Positions 10,309 through 19,343 are shown, counted from the stretch's first letter. The stretch is DNA of 64,000 bases from Actinobacteria bacterium HGW-Actinobacteria-6 (GCA_002841295.1 PHEU01000021.1:1-64000), one strand, 5' to 3'. Notes: generated from the letters alone by a model not told the origin. Numbers and translations: made by a program.

Positions 10309-12195
10309 CTAGATCGTCTTCAGTCGGCACTGGAGGGCGAGGTTCGCGGCAACGGTGTCACTCAGCGCCACATCACGACACACGAAGAGATCCCCCCGCA
10401 TGAGCCCCAGCGCGTTACCCAGATCCGAGCTGACTTCGGCGTCAAGGCAAATCTGCAAGGACTGCTCGATCCCGGAGTCAGAGACAACTAGCACCGAGTT
10501 GCCAGCCACCTCCATTGTCGTAATCTCACACGTCAGGCTGAAGCCCTCCTTACAAGCTACTTCGTAGGCAACATCGAGCGGCTGCCAACCGTCGACCAGC
10601 GGATCAGAGAAGAGCGACATTGTGTCTATGAAGCGTTCAGCGTCGTCGCTGGCGACACCGGTCCACGGGCGGAAGTTGCTGGTGTCAAGGTGGAATACTC
10701 GGAACCCGAGTTGCGTCTCGCCCGCCACCTGGGCGAGCCCAAGCGCTGCGCGGCGGACGCGCTCCATGGCGAGCTTGGCGATCGATTCGAATTGCTCATC
10801 AGCGATTGGTTCAGGCAGCTGGATGAGCAAGAATCGGCGGCCCTCACCTCGTGCCTCTGTCCGGAGAACCGCCTCGCCGGTGGTTCCCGAGCCCGCGAAG
10901 AAGTCCAGCACGATGTCACCCGGGTCGGTCGCCATCTCGATCAGCCGCTCAACGAGGGCTACCGGCTTCGGCGACATAAAGAGTCTCCCGGGCACAAGCG
11001 CATCTAGATCTTCCTGGCCGCGTTCCGTGTAGAATTCGTTCTCCTGCCAGACGGTCTTGAACTTCTTCGTGACGACCTGGCCCCCAATGTGGGCGTAAGC
11101 CTTGCGGAACACCTTGAACACGCCGTCCACTTCACGACCAACTAGCAACTCAGAGGACTTTGCCGCCTTGGCTCGATTCCAAGTCCAGCAGCCTGAGAAT
11201 CCGTCGGGCCATGTCGGCCAGACCTCCACGGATTTCGAGTCAATACGATCAACGCTGACTGCTCCATTGCCGGGATCAACCCATAGCGGAAACCACATGA
11301 GCTTCCTCGTCTTACTGTTGAACTGACGATGTGTATTTCGCAGTTCAGAAAGCCGATAGTGGCCGCCTTCGTCCTTGAGCGGATATTCAGCATCAATCTG
11401 TTCCGGGGTCTTCTCAACCATCAGGTCTACGTTCTTCGAATCCCGCGCGTAGACAAGCAGATAGTCATGATTCCTTGCGAACTGACCTGCCCCGAGAACT
11501 CGACCTCTCGGGTTGGTCACTACGGTGATCTGGCCGATGAAGTTCTCCTCGCCAAATAGCTCATTCATCAGCGCGCGTAGGTTGAATACCTCGTTGTCAT
11601 CAATACTGATGAAGATAACGCCATCCTCCGTCAGAAGCTGACGGGCGAGGAACAGGCGCGGATACATCATTGATAGCCACGCCGAGTGGTATCGGCCGCT
11701 CTTCTCGGGGTTGCTGCGCAGTAAGTTGCCAGACTCGTCAAGCTGGCCGGACTGTCGCAGATACGCGTTCAGGGAGTCGGAGAAGTCATCCTCGTACACG
11801 AAGTCGTTACCAGTGTTGTACGGCGGATCTATGTAGATCATCTTGACCCGACCCGCATACGCTTTGTGGGCGAGTCGCAATACTTCGAGGTTGTCACCTT
11901 CAACGAAGACGTTGGCGGACGTGGCGAAGTCGACTGATTCGCTGACATTCGGCGTGAGCGTCTGTTGTGTCGGTGCTTGAAGAAGTCGCATCGCATCGCG
12001 CTTCCCCGCCCACGAGAGCGCGTAGCGCTCCGGGCCCTCGCCGCCATCCTGGCCCAGGGCGACCTGGAGGGCGGTCATGTTCAGGCAGCCGTCGACGAAC
12101 GCATTGGGCACAATGTCCCGTAGGACGTCTAGCGTCTCGTCGAGCGCAGCGGACACTTCTCGGTTGGCGCGATCGGGCCCCTCGCCGTTTGCCAT
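10309..12195 (-). CDS. mod: Type III DNA methyltransferase, Mod subunit
   Basis: A 628-residue adenine-N6 methyltransferase of the beta class. Catalytic motif IV DPPYNTGNDF comes first (near residue 125), and the AdoMet motif I DFFAGSGTTGEAV comes later (near 432). The region between the motifs is long, as expected for the recognition domain of Mod proteins. Mod recognises and methylates the target site and directs the Res subunit encoded immediately downstream. The start ATG at 12195 is preceded by GAGAGGAAGTC. No frameshift or phase-variable repeat was seen. Confidence 0.95.
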   Translation of the reverse strand: MANGEGPDRANREVSAALDETLDVLRDIVPNAFVDGCLNMTALQVALGQDGGEGPERYALSWAGKRDAMRLLQAPTQQTLTPNVSESVDFATSANVFVEGDNLEVLRLAHKAYAGRVKMIYIDPPYNTGNDFVYEDDFSDSLNAYLRQSGQLDESGNLLRSNPEKSGRYHSAWLSMMYPRLFLARQLLTEDGVIFISIDDNEVFNLRALMNELFGEENFIGQITVVTNPRGRVLGAGQFARNHDYLLVYARDSKNVDLMVEKTPEQIDAEYPLKDEGGHYRLSELRNTHRQFNSKTRKLMWFPLWVDPGNGAVSVDRIDSKSVEVWPTWPDGFSGCWTWNRAKAAKSSELLVGREVDGVFKVFRKAYAHIGGQVVTKKFKTVWQENEFYTERGQEDLDALVPGRLFMSPKPVALVERLIEMATDPGDIVLDFFAGSGTTGEAVLRTEARGEGRRFLLIQLPEPIADEQFESIAKLAMERVRRAALGLAQVAGETQLGFRVFHLDTSNFRPWTGVASDDAERFIDTMSLFSDPLVDGWQPLDVAYEVACKEGFSLTCEITTMEVAGNSVLVVSDSGIEQSLQICLDAEVSSDLGNALGLMRGDLFVCRDVALSDTVAANLALQCRLKTI

Positions 12196-12302
12196 GACTT
12201 CCTCTCAGCTTAAGTACACATCGGCATCGTAACGTACTCGACATTGGGACGACCGACGCTCGGCCGTGCGCCCGTGGTTGCGTTGTAGACGAGTTGCTTG
12301 CC

Positions 12303-12566
12303 TCAGACCAAGCGCCAAAGCTTTGAGTTGCGCTCAACGCGGGATTCGGCTTCAAGTTCTCTCAGCAATGCGACCGCCCAGAACTGCTGGCTCGCCGAAG
12401 TCGCGGTGGGATAGTCTCCCCAGTCAAGGCCACAGCCTCTGAAGATAGCCGTTTGGCGCATTCCCTCACCGCCTGGCCTGCATTCGGTAGTTGCCTGCAT
12501 GAAGTCGAGCACCAATTCCTTGGCCGCAAGACGAAGTCCTCGGCCCTTCTCCTCGTACGCGTCCAT
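12303..12566 (-). CDS. Conserved-looking small protein in the restriction operon (87 aa)
   Basis: An ATG at 12566 sits 6 nt after AGGAGG, one of the best ribosome sites in the island, which argues for a real gene. The product is small and mixed charged/hydrophobic, with a Cys near the middle (RGCGLDWGDYP) and a helical C-terminal half (QQFWAVALLRELEAES). I recognise no family. It lies between the DUF262 gene (42 nt upstream) and mod (107 nt downstream) on the same strand, so it probably belongs to the same operon. Whether it serves the type III system, the DUF262 protein or neither cannot be told from sequence alone. Confidence 0.65.
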   Translation of the reverse strand: MDAYEEKGRGLRLAAKELVLDFMQATTECRPGGEGMRQTAIFRGCGLDWGDYPTATSASQQFWAVALLRELEAESRVERNSKLWRLV

Positions 12567-12608
12567 GCGCTCTCCCTCCTGTCGATCATGCCGCCCAATG
12601 GCGGTAGC

Positions 12609-14375
12609 CTATACCGTCCAAATCGCTTCAGCGACGTGTCCCAAACGGGCTTGCCGTTCGTTCAGATCAACGAGCGTGAATTCGTCGAGTACTGGTCGGT
12701 CGTCCAGCGGCAGAAGTTGCCCGACGCTATCAACGACGTGAGATCTAATTAGATCTTGATTAAGCGGAAGGCTTGACTGAGCGTAGGCCGAGTCCCGCTT
12801 TTCCGAGAACGATCGATTTGACGCAGCTGTGTTCCAGGACTGGACCAGAAGCGTTAGATTGCCTAGTCGGTTCACGATGTCGTCGAGAGTCGCCCCCTGC
12901 TGCTCAAGGAGTTCCTTCCAGTGCTCATTCGGCGTCTGCGGAATGACGTGTTCCAGCGTGGCCGTCTCTGAGTTCGTGATCATCTCCTCAGGCTCGCCGC
13001 CTGCTTGCATCGCATTGTTTATCTTGGATAGAAGCAGCCTAGCGGTGGGGCCGCTCTTGACCTTCAGGGTCCTGAAACTCTCGATGAACTGATCACGGCT
13101 CGGAGCCTCCTGCGCCAGCCAGGCCTGGAAAGCCGCCGGCTCCCGCACGCCGGCTCGGATGTCCACAGCCCATTGGCTGAAAGCTTCCTCGACAGTATTA
13201 CTCGGGCGCTCGGTGATTTTTGAGTAGCGAATCATGAAGTTAAGAAGCCCTCTAACGGCATCTTCATACTCTTGTGGCGTGTCGCATAGACGTGACCAAA
13301 GCGCCATCAAGACACTTCTTGTGACTCGAATGTTGAGTACCTTGAACTCCCGCATCATTCGAGCGGTTGATGCGCTCTGCCAAAACTCGGCTGTTGGTGT
13401 TCGGAATCCGGCGAAGACACGTGCCTCCCGCTCAAGTGAGCGCAGGTAGTCCCAGACATTTCCAGCTCGAGAGTTCACTGCTTCACGCAGTGTTCCGTAC
13501 AGCTCATCAGCGCGAACAAAAGAGTAGCGTGAGTTCCAAAAAGTGCGCATGAAGTCGGACAACTCGCTATCTCGGCCGAGGTTGTTAACCATCAGCGCCC
13601 AAGTGTTATCGGCTTCGTCCAAGTCCCGTTCTGTGCCCGTTCGATCTACCTCCATGAAGAGGTAGTTCTTGATTAGGTCAGCGGATGAAAGGTCTTCGCC
13701 CTTCGCGTTTAGGGATTCAAAGACCACCTGCGCGTTTATCTCCGATTCGCAGATGATGTGGATGTACCAGAACTTGCTGAGAATCGACTCCCACAGCGCC
13801 GACAAGTTGACGGTTGGATCGCCATCCGCCATCAGCTTACTCACCTGCTGCGCCAGATAGTCGTATGACTTCTTCATCAGCTTGTGAGAATCGTGTGTAC
13901 ATCGTGCCGATCCTGCGGTCACAAGCGACTCGAACACCTGTCGGTCTTGGCGGTTGGCCTGAAGCCGGATAAGTCTCTGAGCACGACCGCCCGACGTGAC
14001 GCGCACCTTCAGCGCACCAGCGAGATCCTCGCGAAGGTTCTCGGCGTCTTCTGAATCGGGCAACGTCTCCGCCGCCGCCTTCATGCTGGCGAGCAGAAGC
14101 ATCAACGTGCTGAGGCGCTGCTGCCCGTCCAGTATGCCAAGGGATGGCCTCCCTGGGTTCCTAGCGAAGACCATCGGCCCCAGGAAGTGAACGTGTCCAT
14201 TTGGGGCTCTATATGCGCGAACAATGTCATCCCAGAAGACGGAGTACTCATCGATCTCCCACGCGTAGCTACGCTGGAAGCGTGGGATCTCGAAGTAGAA
14301 ACGCTCGCTGAAGAGGTTGGAGAGTTGCTCTTCATTGGCTCCGATCGGCGGTCTGTGCTCATCTTCTCTTGGCAC
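12609..14375 (-). CDS. DUF262/DUF1524 protein, GmrSD-like restriction enzyme
   Basis: About 588 residues. The N-terminal DUF262 (GmrS-like) domain shows FQRSYAWEIDEY and the signature LGILDGQQRLSTLMLL. The C-terminal DUF1524 (GmrD-like) HNH nuclease shows TLEHVIPQTPNEHW followed by NRLGNLTLL. Fused GmrSD proteins are NTP-dependent type IV restriction enzymes; characterised members cut DNA with modified (for example glucosylated) cytosine. Next to a type III system it would cover modified phage DNA. I chose GTG 14375 because GGGGAGGAG lies 6 nt upstream; an in-frame ATG at 14405 lacks such a site. Confidence 0.85.
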   Translation of the reverse strand: MPREDEHRPPIGANEEQLSNLFSERFYFEIPRFQRSYAWEIDEYSVFWDDIVRAYRAPNGHVHFLGPMVFARNPGRPSLGILDGQQRLSTLMLLLASMKAAAETLPDSEDAENLREDLAGALKVRVTSGGRAQRLIRLQANRQDRQVFESLVTAGSARCTHDSHKLMKKSYDYLAQQVSKLMADGDPTVNLSALWESILSKFWYIHIICESEINAQVVFESLNAKGEDLSSADLIKNYLFMEVDRTGTERDLDEADNTWALMVNNLGRDSELSDFMRTFWNSRYSFVRADELYGTLREAVNSRAGNVWDYLRSLEREARVFAGFRTPTAEFWQSASTARMMREFKVLNIRVTRSVLMALWSRLCDTPQEYEDAVRGLLNFMIRYSKITERPSNTVEEAFSQWAVDIRAGVREPAAFQAWLAQEAPSRDQFIESFRTLKVKSGPTARLLLSKINNAMQAGGEPEEMITNSETATLEHVIPQTPNEHWKELLEQQGATLDDIVNRLGNLTLLVQSWNTAASNRSFSEKRDSAYAQSSLPLNQDLIRSHVVDSVGQLLPLDDRPVLDEFTLVDLNERQARLGHVAEAIWTV

Positions 14376-14671
14376 TTGAAGCTCCTCCCCGAAAGAACCT
14401 GCCATTGCTTGAACGTCAGCACACTGGACCGACGCAAGTGCAGAGTCGTCACCAAGTATGGTAGCAGCATAGCGTAGAGTTAGATGTGGGGCTTAAGTCG
14501 AGCGCTTGTTCGCTATGTTTGCCGCTGGTCGCTGCGTTCAAACGGCATCTTGGGCGTCCGCTAATCGGTCAGACGGGTGCGCACGATCGCGCTGCCCTGG
14601 GCACCGCTGCTTGAGTCCCGGCACCGAAACGCCGACTATACAGGTACTGCCATTTTCGGGGGGAGCATGAC
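14376..14671. other. Divergent intergenic region between the restriction operon and the NurA/HerA pair
   Basis: About 300 bp that must carry promoters for both directions. A TATACA hexamer at about 14637 is a possible -10 for the plus strand, but no -35 at good spacing was found. No ORF of note, RNA gene or clear repeat was seen. Confidence 0.4.
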
Positions 14672-16036
14672 TTGGCGGATACCGAGACCGACGTACTTCG
14701 TAGCGATCCGGACCTTTTCGTCCGAATCGCCGAAAACGCACTCCTTGTAGCCGACGATCTTCGTCAGGACTACTTTCAGTCGACTCTCGGCATTGCGCGT
14801 GCGATGCGCATTGAGTTCAGGACCGGCGCAGGCCCTTACGGCATCACGCCGGTTCCGAGCGCGATTCCCGAGCCGTGTGCAGTCGCATTTGTAGATGGCG
14901 GAATCTCCAAGATCGACGTTGGCATTGCCACACCGCTTATCGTTCGCGCCGGGATCTTCCGCGTGAAGCAGGGCGAGGCTGATCTTGAGAAGCGTGAGAC
15001 GTTCGATCACTTTCCGCTGATGCTCGGTCAGCTGCGGGGCGGACTGAAGGCCAACTCTCGATACGGCGATGTGGTGCGGCAGTTGGTCGAGCTTGGCGCG
15101 CTAGTCACAGCCCTAGAGGACGACCGGTTCTCAGACCTTCGAGTTCTCATGCTCTATGGACCGCTGCAGTTTGTGAGCGGGCCGTTCTTCGAGCACTGGT
15201 TCTTCCCTGAGGACTACGAGGCCATGCTCGGCCGGGACGAGCGGCCGCACGTTCTTCCGGTACTCGGCCAATTCGCGGGTTGGTGTTCCAAGTGCGAGCT
15301 ACGCAGCTCTGAGCGTTGTCGGCGCGACATCAGCGACCAGCACCTTCCGGCGGTCTGCATGATGGCATTCCTGCAGCACTACGTCTTTCGCCGCGCTCGC
15401 GAGAAGGATGTACTTCTATGCGGAGTTGTTGAGCGGTCCTTTGGGCGCAGTGTCACGCGATACGTTGTGCGTGACATGCTCGAGCACAACCCAGAGGTGT
15501 TCGATCGGCTGCTCACCGTGCTCGATATGCGAGGCCGGGGGACGAAGGTCCAGGTCGAGGCGATTCTCGACGCAACTCGTTACAACGATGCGATTCTGCT
15601 CGCTCTGGCGCTCAACCGTGGCGAGGCGCTCAAGTGGTTCCCAGTGAACCCGCGCATGAAGGTCCAAGACGAGAGAGCCGTTCTATTCCCCGATGTTCAG
15701 AACACGTTTGTTCGTGTCACATCCGCGAAGTATCCGATGCGTATTGAGGTCTCGGCAGACTGCGATGCCGTAGAGCAAGAGGAAGTGCTGTGTCGGGCAT
15801 TTGACTACGCAACGCTTCTGCCAGGGTATGCGTTCCCGATTGGCCTCGACATTGTGGATAAGTTCGCTGCCATTCCGGGCTGGATGACGAAGGCATATCG
15901 GCAGCTGATTCTCGCGGAATACGGACGCTTGCTTACCGGCGAGTTCGTTGAGATGACAGATGCGGATGCTCTGAAATCGATGATCATGATGCGCGGCAGC
16001 GGTAAGCGCAGCCGCGAAACGAGACCGGGGGTCTGA
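14672..16036 (+). CDS. NurA-like nuclease domain protein paired with HerA
   Basis: 454 residues from a TTG start that follows GGGGGGAG by 6 nt. The segment AVAFVDGGIS (Asp75) matches the first metal-binding motif of NurA nucleases (VDGS-like). Later blocks (ERSFGRSVTRYV, YPMRIEVS, GYAFPIGLDIVDKFAAIP) fit the C-terminal part of the NurA fold. The second acidic motif, usually DGsL, appears to read YGPL near residue 162, so the usual Asp may be absent. NurA works with the HerA translocase in DNA end processing; in bacteria HerA-nuclease pairs also occur in defence islands. The HerA gene starts 3 nt after this stop, so they are one operon. Assignment rests on partial motifs plus context. Confidence 0.72.
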   Translation: MADTETDVLRSDPDLFVRIAENALLVADDLRQDYFQSTLGIARAMRIEFRTGAGPYGITPVPSAIPEPCAVAFVDGGISKIDVGIATPLIVRAGIFRVKQGEADLEKRETFDHFPLMLGQLRGGLKANSRYGDVVRQLVELGALVTALEDDRFSDLRVLMLYGPLQFVSGPFFEHWFFPEDYEAMLGRDERPHVLPVLGQFAGWCSKCELRSSERCRRDISDQHLPAVCMMAFLQHYVFRRAREKDVLLCGVVERSFGRSVTRYVVRDMLEHNPEVFDRLLTVLDMRGRGTKVQVEAILDATRYNDAILLALALNRGEALKWFPVNPRMKVQDERAVLFPDVQNTFVRVTSAKYPMRIEVSADCDAVEQEEVLCRAFDYATLLPGYAFPIGLDIVDKFAAIPGWMTKAYRQLILAEYGRLLTGEFVEMTDADALKSMIMMRGSGKRSRETRPGV

Positions 16037-16039
16037 CGC

Positions 16040-17755
16040 GTGGGCGATACGAAAGCAACTTCAGTGGGGACTGTCGTGGGGGTCAGCTCAACGACCGAGT
16101 TCCAGATGCAGGTGCGACCGGACGCAGTGCGGGCGCAGGACCTAGTGGCGGTCGACACTGTCGAGGGCGGGGAGACGTATCGCGTCTGGGCTAAAGTTGG
16201 CGTGATCGAGCGCCTTAACCCGCTCTTTCCTCGGGAAGCTGCGCAGGAGCTTGCCTTCCAGGGGCGCGATCCTATCGACTCCGTCGTGTCATTGTCTCGA
16301 GAGATGATCACGGCAACGTGCAAGGTCGTTGGCGTTCAGCGCGACGGCCGCCTCGAGCCGCCTAAGTACCCCGTTCAGCCGGCAGGCAAAGTGTACGTGC
16401 CGCCAGCAGAGGAGATTGAGTCGTTCTTGGTAGGCGATACGCCCGAGCATCGGCGGCTCTACCTCGGCACGGAACGTGGCAACAAGGACGTGCGGGTGTA
16501 CGTTGACGGCCACATGGCGGTTTCGCGTCACGTGGCGGTGCTTGCTTCGACCGGCGCGGGAAAGACGGTCGCCACTCGCAAGCTTCTCGAGGAGCTCATG
16601 AAGAAGGGCTATCCGATTCTCATTTTCGATCCGCACGGCGACTACTCGGGTTTGCACATTGCGAAGCACACCGAGGTGACGACCTATCTCCCGGAGATTC
16701 GGCTGGCTGAGGAGGAGTTCGACCAGGTCCTCAACTACATTCGCGGAATGTCCGGCGAGACCATTTCGGCACCGCAGGAGCAGTTGTTGATGGGCATCAT
16801 GGAGGTGCTCAGTGATGATGCGAAGCGAGCGGCACTAGATGTCGCTCTACGTGAAAACGAAGTTGGGGGACTGCAGAAGACCCTTGAGCACGATCACTTC
16901 TACGCGCTGGCTGAAGTTGCAGAGAAGATCGCGGTTCTGAAAGCTGCGGACGATCGCGCGCCCCTGCCGCGGGAGATCAGTCGGCTTTCGGCGGCCATCA
17001 ACGTGCAGTCCTCTACCGCGAATGCGGTTCGCCGCCAGACCAAAAAGGCTGGTTGGCAGTACTGGAACATGATAAAGACGAACCGCAAGTTCGCGGCAAT
17101 ATCAAAGCCGCTGCCGTCCGGCAAGGATGTACACACCATCATCAAGACGGGCGCCGTGGCCATCGTTTCACTCGAGGGCTATACGGATGAACTGCGCCAG
17201 TCGATCGTGGCGAGCATCCTTTCTCGCATGTTGAGCGCACGAATCGATGAGAAGATGCCGCGGTTCCTGACGGTCCTCGAAGAGGCCCACAACTTCATTC
17301 CTGGATGGAGCGCTGGTAGCGGGGGCGAGGGTTCGGTCCCGTCGCTGTCCGTGATCAAGCAGATAGCGACTGAAGGCCGAAAGTATGGAATGGGTCTGAT
17401 CTTCATTTCTCAGCGCCCCAGTCGCATCGATGCAACCGTTCTTTCGCAGGCTAACAGCTACATCATTCTCAGAATCGTGAACCCGAACGATCAGAAGTAC
17501 ATCCGGGACGTGGTCGAAACCATGGGCGAGGACGAGGCGAAAGCGCTGCCAAACCTCAATACCGGTGAGGCGCTGCTGTCGGGGCTGTTCACACGCATTC
17601 CGGTGATGGTGAAGGTCGAGAAGAGCCGAAGCGAGGGCAAGCACGAGGAAGAGGACTTCCTAGCGTACGCGGAGAAGTCGGCAGAGCCGATGGCGGCGGA
17701 AGATTCGGCGAAGTGGGTGGAGGCGTCCTCTGCGGGTTTGAGCACACCCTCGTAG
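16040..17755 (+). CDS. herA: HerA-family DNA translocase ATPase
   Basis: 571 residues. An N-terminal beta-rich HAS-barrel-like region covers about 1-120 (TSVGTVVGVSSTTEFQMQV). The FtsK/HerA ATPase follows: Walker A STGAGKTVATRKLL near 172, then FDPHGDYSGLH near 197, Walker B FLTVLEEAHNFIPG near 413, and sensor ISQRPSRIDATVLSQANS near 458. HerA forms a hexamer that drives DNA into its partner nuclease. The GTG start lies 3 nt after the NurA-like stop, indicating tight coupling. All ATPase motifs look intact, so the motor should be active even if the nuclease partner is unusual. Confidence 0.93.
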   Translation: MGDTKATSVGTVVGVSSTTEFQMQVRPDAVRAQDLVAVDTVEGGETYRVWAKVGVIERLNPLFPREAAQELAFQGRDPIDSVVSLSREMITATCKVVGVQRDGRLEPPKYPVQPAGKVYVPPAEEIESFLVGDTPEHRRLYLGTERGNKDVRVYVDGHMAVSRHVAVLASTGAGKTVATRKLLEELMKKGYPILIFDPHGDYSGLHIAKHTEVTTYLPEIRLAEEEFDQVLNYIRGMSGETISAPQEQLLMGIMEVLSDDAKRAALDVALRENEVGGLQKTLEHDHFYALAEVAEKIAVLKAADDRAPLPREISRLSAAINVQSSTANAVRRQTKKAGWQYWNMIKTNRKFAAISKPLPSGKDVHTIIKTGAVAIVSLEGYTDELRQSIVASILSRMLSARIDEKMPRFLTVLEEAHNFIPGWSAGSGGEGSVPSLSVIKQIATEGRKYGMGLIFISQRPSRIDATVLSQANSYIILRIVNPNDQKYIRDVVETMGEDEAKALPNLNTGEALLSGLFTRIPVMVKVEKSRSEGKHEEEDFLAYAEKSAEPMAAEDSAKWVEASSAGLSTPS

Positions 17756-17860
17756 GTTTGAGATGTGATTATTACTTGGGGAGCTACTCAGCAGTCTACT
17801 GACATATACTGGAGGGAACAGCGTGTTTGCGAAGGCTCCGACCTGCAATGGGGGAAAACA

Positions 17861-18610
17861 ATGTTCAAAGGATTCTTCACACAATGTGGCGTTGCCACAT
17901 TATTACTGATTCTGGTCATCGCGACCTCGACAGGTTGCACGGCAAGCTCACCTGTAATCCCGTCCAGTTCGGCTGAAGTTGTGGTGCCTGAGGTTGAAGC
18001 GACCGGGTGGCAGGAATACGCGGACACTGACGGCGATTCCAGCGTCGCTGAGTACGAAATTGGCGAAGATTACATCACGATTCTTTTTAGTGATGGGTCA
18101 ATCTACACCTACACGAACGCGAGCGCAGGCGCCGCCAACATCGAGCACATGAAAGCGCTGGCGATTGCGGGAGACGGATTGAATGCGTTCATCATGACGA
18201 ACGTGAAATACGATTATGTGAGCAAGACGCAGGCTGCTAAGAGTGTTATCCCAGAGCCACAGCCTTGCAGTGCGTGTGACGGTGAGGGATCGTCCAGGTG
18301 CCTAGCTTGCGGCGGGCGTGGGCGTACGCCCTGCGTTGCCTGTGGGAGCGCTGGTTTCACCAAGTGCACGATGTGCGGCGGCAGCGGGCTTGATGAGTGT
18401 TGGCAGTGCTACGGAAGCGGAGTTCTGTCTTACGGCGGAACATGCACGATGTGTCGAGGCGCCGGCGTAATTGACTGCATTGGATGTACCGGGGGCGGGT
18501 TCGAATGCTATGCCTGTAATGGGACGGGCGCGTCTCTGTGCTACTTGTGCGCTCAAACTGGCAGGCAGGAGTGTCAGACGTGTGGTGGCTCGGGGCTCGT
18601 GTCGTACTGA
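17861..18610 (+). CDS. Lipoprotein with KTSC-like domain and DnaJ-type Cys-rich zinc-finger repeats
   Basis: The ATG at 17861 follows a GGGGG run and gives a lipoprotein signal (hydrophobic stretch, then TSTGC lipobox), so I prefer it to the longer frame from 17765. Residues about 45-125 resemble a KTSC domain (ITILFSDGSIYTYTNAS, then NAFIMTNVKYDYV). The C-terminal half, from about 130, is a run of CxxCxGxG-type knuckles (CSACDGEG, CLACGGRG, CTMCGGSG and others), as in the DnaJ Cys-rich domain. A secreted, membrane-anchored protein with so many thiols is unusual. It may bind zinc or help thiol-dependent folding outside the cell; that is inference. It follows herA by about 100 bp but need not belong to that operon. 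Confidence 0.72.
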   Translation: MFKGFFTQCGVATLLLILVIATSTGCTASSPVIPSSSAEVVVPEVEATGWQEYADTDGDSSVAEYEIGEDYITILFSDGSIYTYTNASAGAANIEHMKALAIAGDGLNAFIMTNVKYDYVSKTQAAKSVIPEPQPCSACDGEGSSRCLACGGRGRTPCVACGSAGFTKCTMCGGSGLDECWQCYGSGVLSYGGTCTMCRGAGVIDCIGCTGGGFECYACNGTGASLCYLCAQTGRQECQTCGGSGLVSY

Positions 18611-18736
18611 TCGACCTACACTTGCCGGTAGAATCGCCCTGGACTGTCATGGTCGTGTCGTGCGGATACGCATGGATGTAGAAGGTTCGCTTGCAGGGCA
18701 TTGCCCGCGTCTGTTGACTATGAGGGAGTCACCTCT

Positions 18737-19252
18737 ATGACCCCACCCAGCATCCCCACATCCTGGTTCGTCCGCCTCGATGGCATCGACCACTCGGCGG
18801 GCATCCATGGGCGCGGGCACACGTTGCGCGTGTGGACGCACGCGACCGAGCTCGCACGTGAGCTCGAGCTGCCGGAGTGGCAGCGCGAGGCGATTCACCA
18901 TGCGGCGCTTTGGCACGACATCGGCCGCATCGATGACGGCGCCGACTACTACCATGGCGCGCGGAGCGGCGGTCGCGTCCTCGGCCTTGGGCTGCATGAG
19001 GGGCTCGACCCGATTATCGCTGAGGCCGCCATCTTCGCGGTCACGCACCACTGCGGCTCGGAGGAGCATGCTGAGCGCGCGCTCGGCTACCAGCTCGACC
19101 CGCAGGGATTCGGCAACGTGTTCCGCGTGCTCAAGGACGCCGACGGGCTCGACCGTGTTCGCCTCGGCGGATTGGACGAGCGCTTCCTGCGATTCCAGCA
19201 GTCGCACGGACGCATCGAGCGGGCGTGGGAGCTGCTAGAGGAGATTCGGTAG
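18737..19252 (+). CDS. HD-domain phosphohydrolase
   Basis: 171 residues from an ATG at 18737 preceded by GAGGGAG. The HD metal-binding pattern is visible: IHGRGHTLRVW, LWHDIGRIDDG, AVTHHCG and LKDADGLDRV, giving the H...HD...D order of the superfamily. Members hydrolyse phosphate esters of nucleotides or other small molecules; the substrate cannot be told here. There are no extra domains. Gaps of over 100 bp on both sides suggest an independent transcript. Confidence 0.85.
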   Translation: MTPPSIPTSWFVRLDGIDHSAGIHGRGHTLRVWTHATELARELELPEWQREAIHHAALWHDIGRIDDGADYYHGARSGGRVLGLGLHEGLDPIIAEAAIFAVTHHCGSEEHAERALGYQLDPQGFGNVFRVLKDADGLDRVRLGGLDERFLRFQQSHGRIERAWELLEEIR

Positions 19253-19321
19253 GGGGGTAGCTCCTGTTCGGAACCTGGTAAGTCCCGCGTTCTAGATTGA
19301 GGGTTAGTCAGTGCATCGCGC

Positions 19322-19343
19322 GAAGTTGTCAGTTGACAACTTC
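19322..19343. promoter_or_regulatory. Perfect palindromic operator upstream of the toxin-antitoxin-like pair
   Basis: GAAGTTGTCA and TGACAACTTC form a perfect 10-bp inverted repeat with a 2-nt spacer. It overlaps the -35 hexamer of the promoter for the following genes, a typical place for autorepression by an antitoxin such as the HTH protein encoded at 19505. Confidence 0.75.

Noticed and set aside
12453-12752. Plus-strand frame across the small restriction-operon gene
   Set aside because: It overlaps two minus-strand genes, and the opposite frame 12303-12566 has an AGGAGG site and fits the operon.
17765-17860. N-terminal extension of the zinc-knuckle lipoprotein
   Set aside because: Starting at 17861 gives a proper lipoprotein signal and a ribosome site; the extension has neither.
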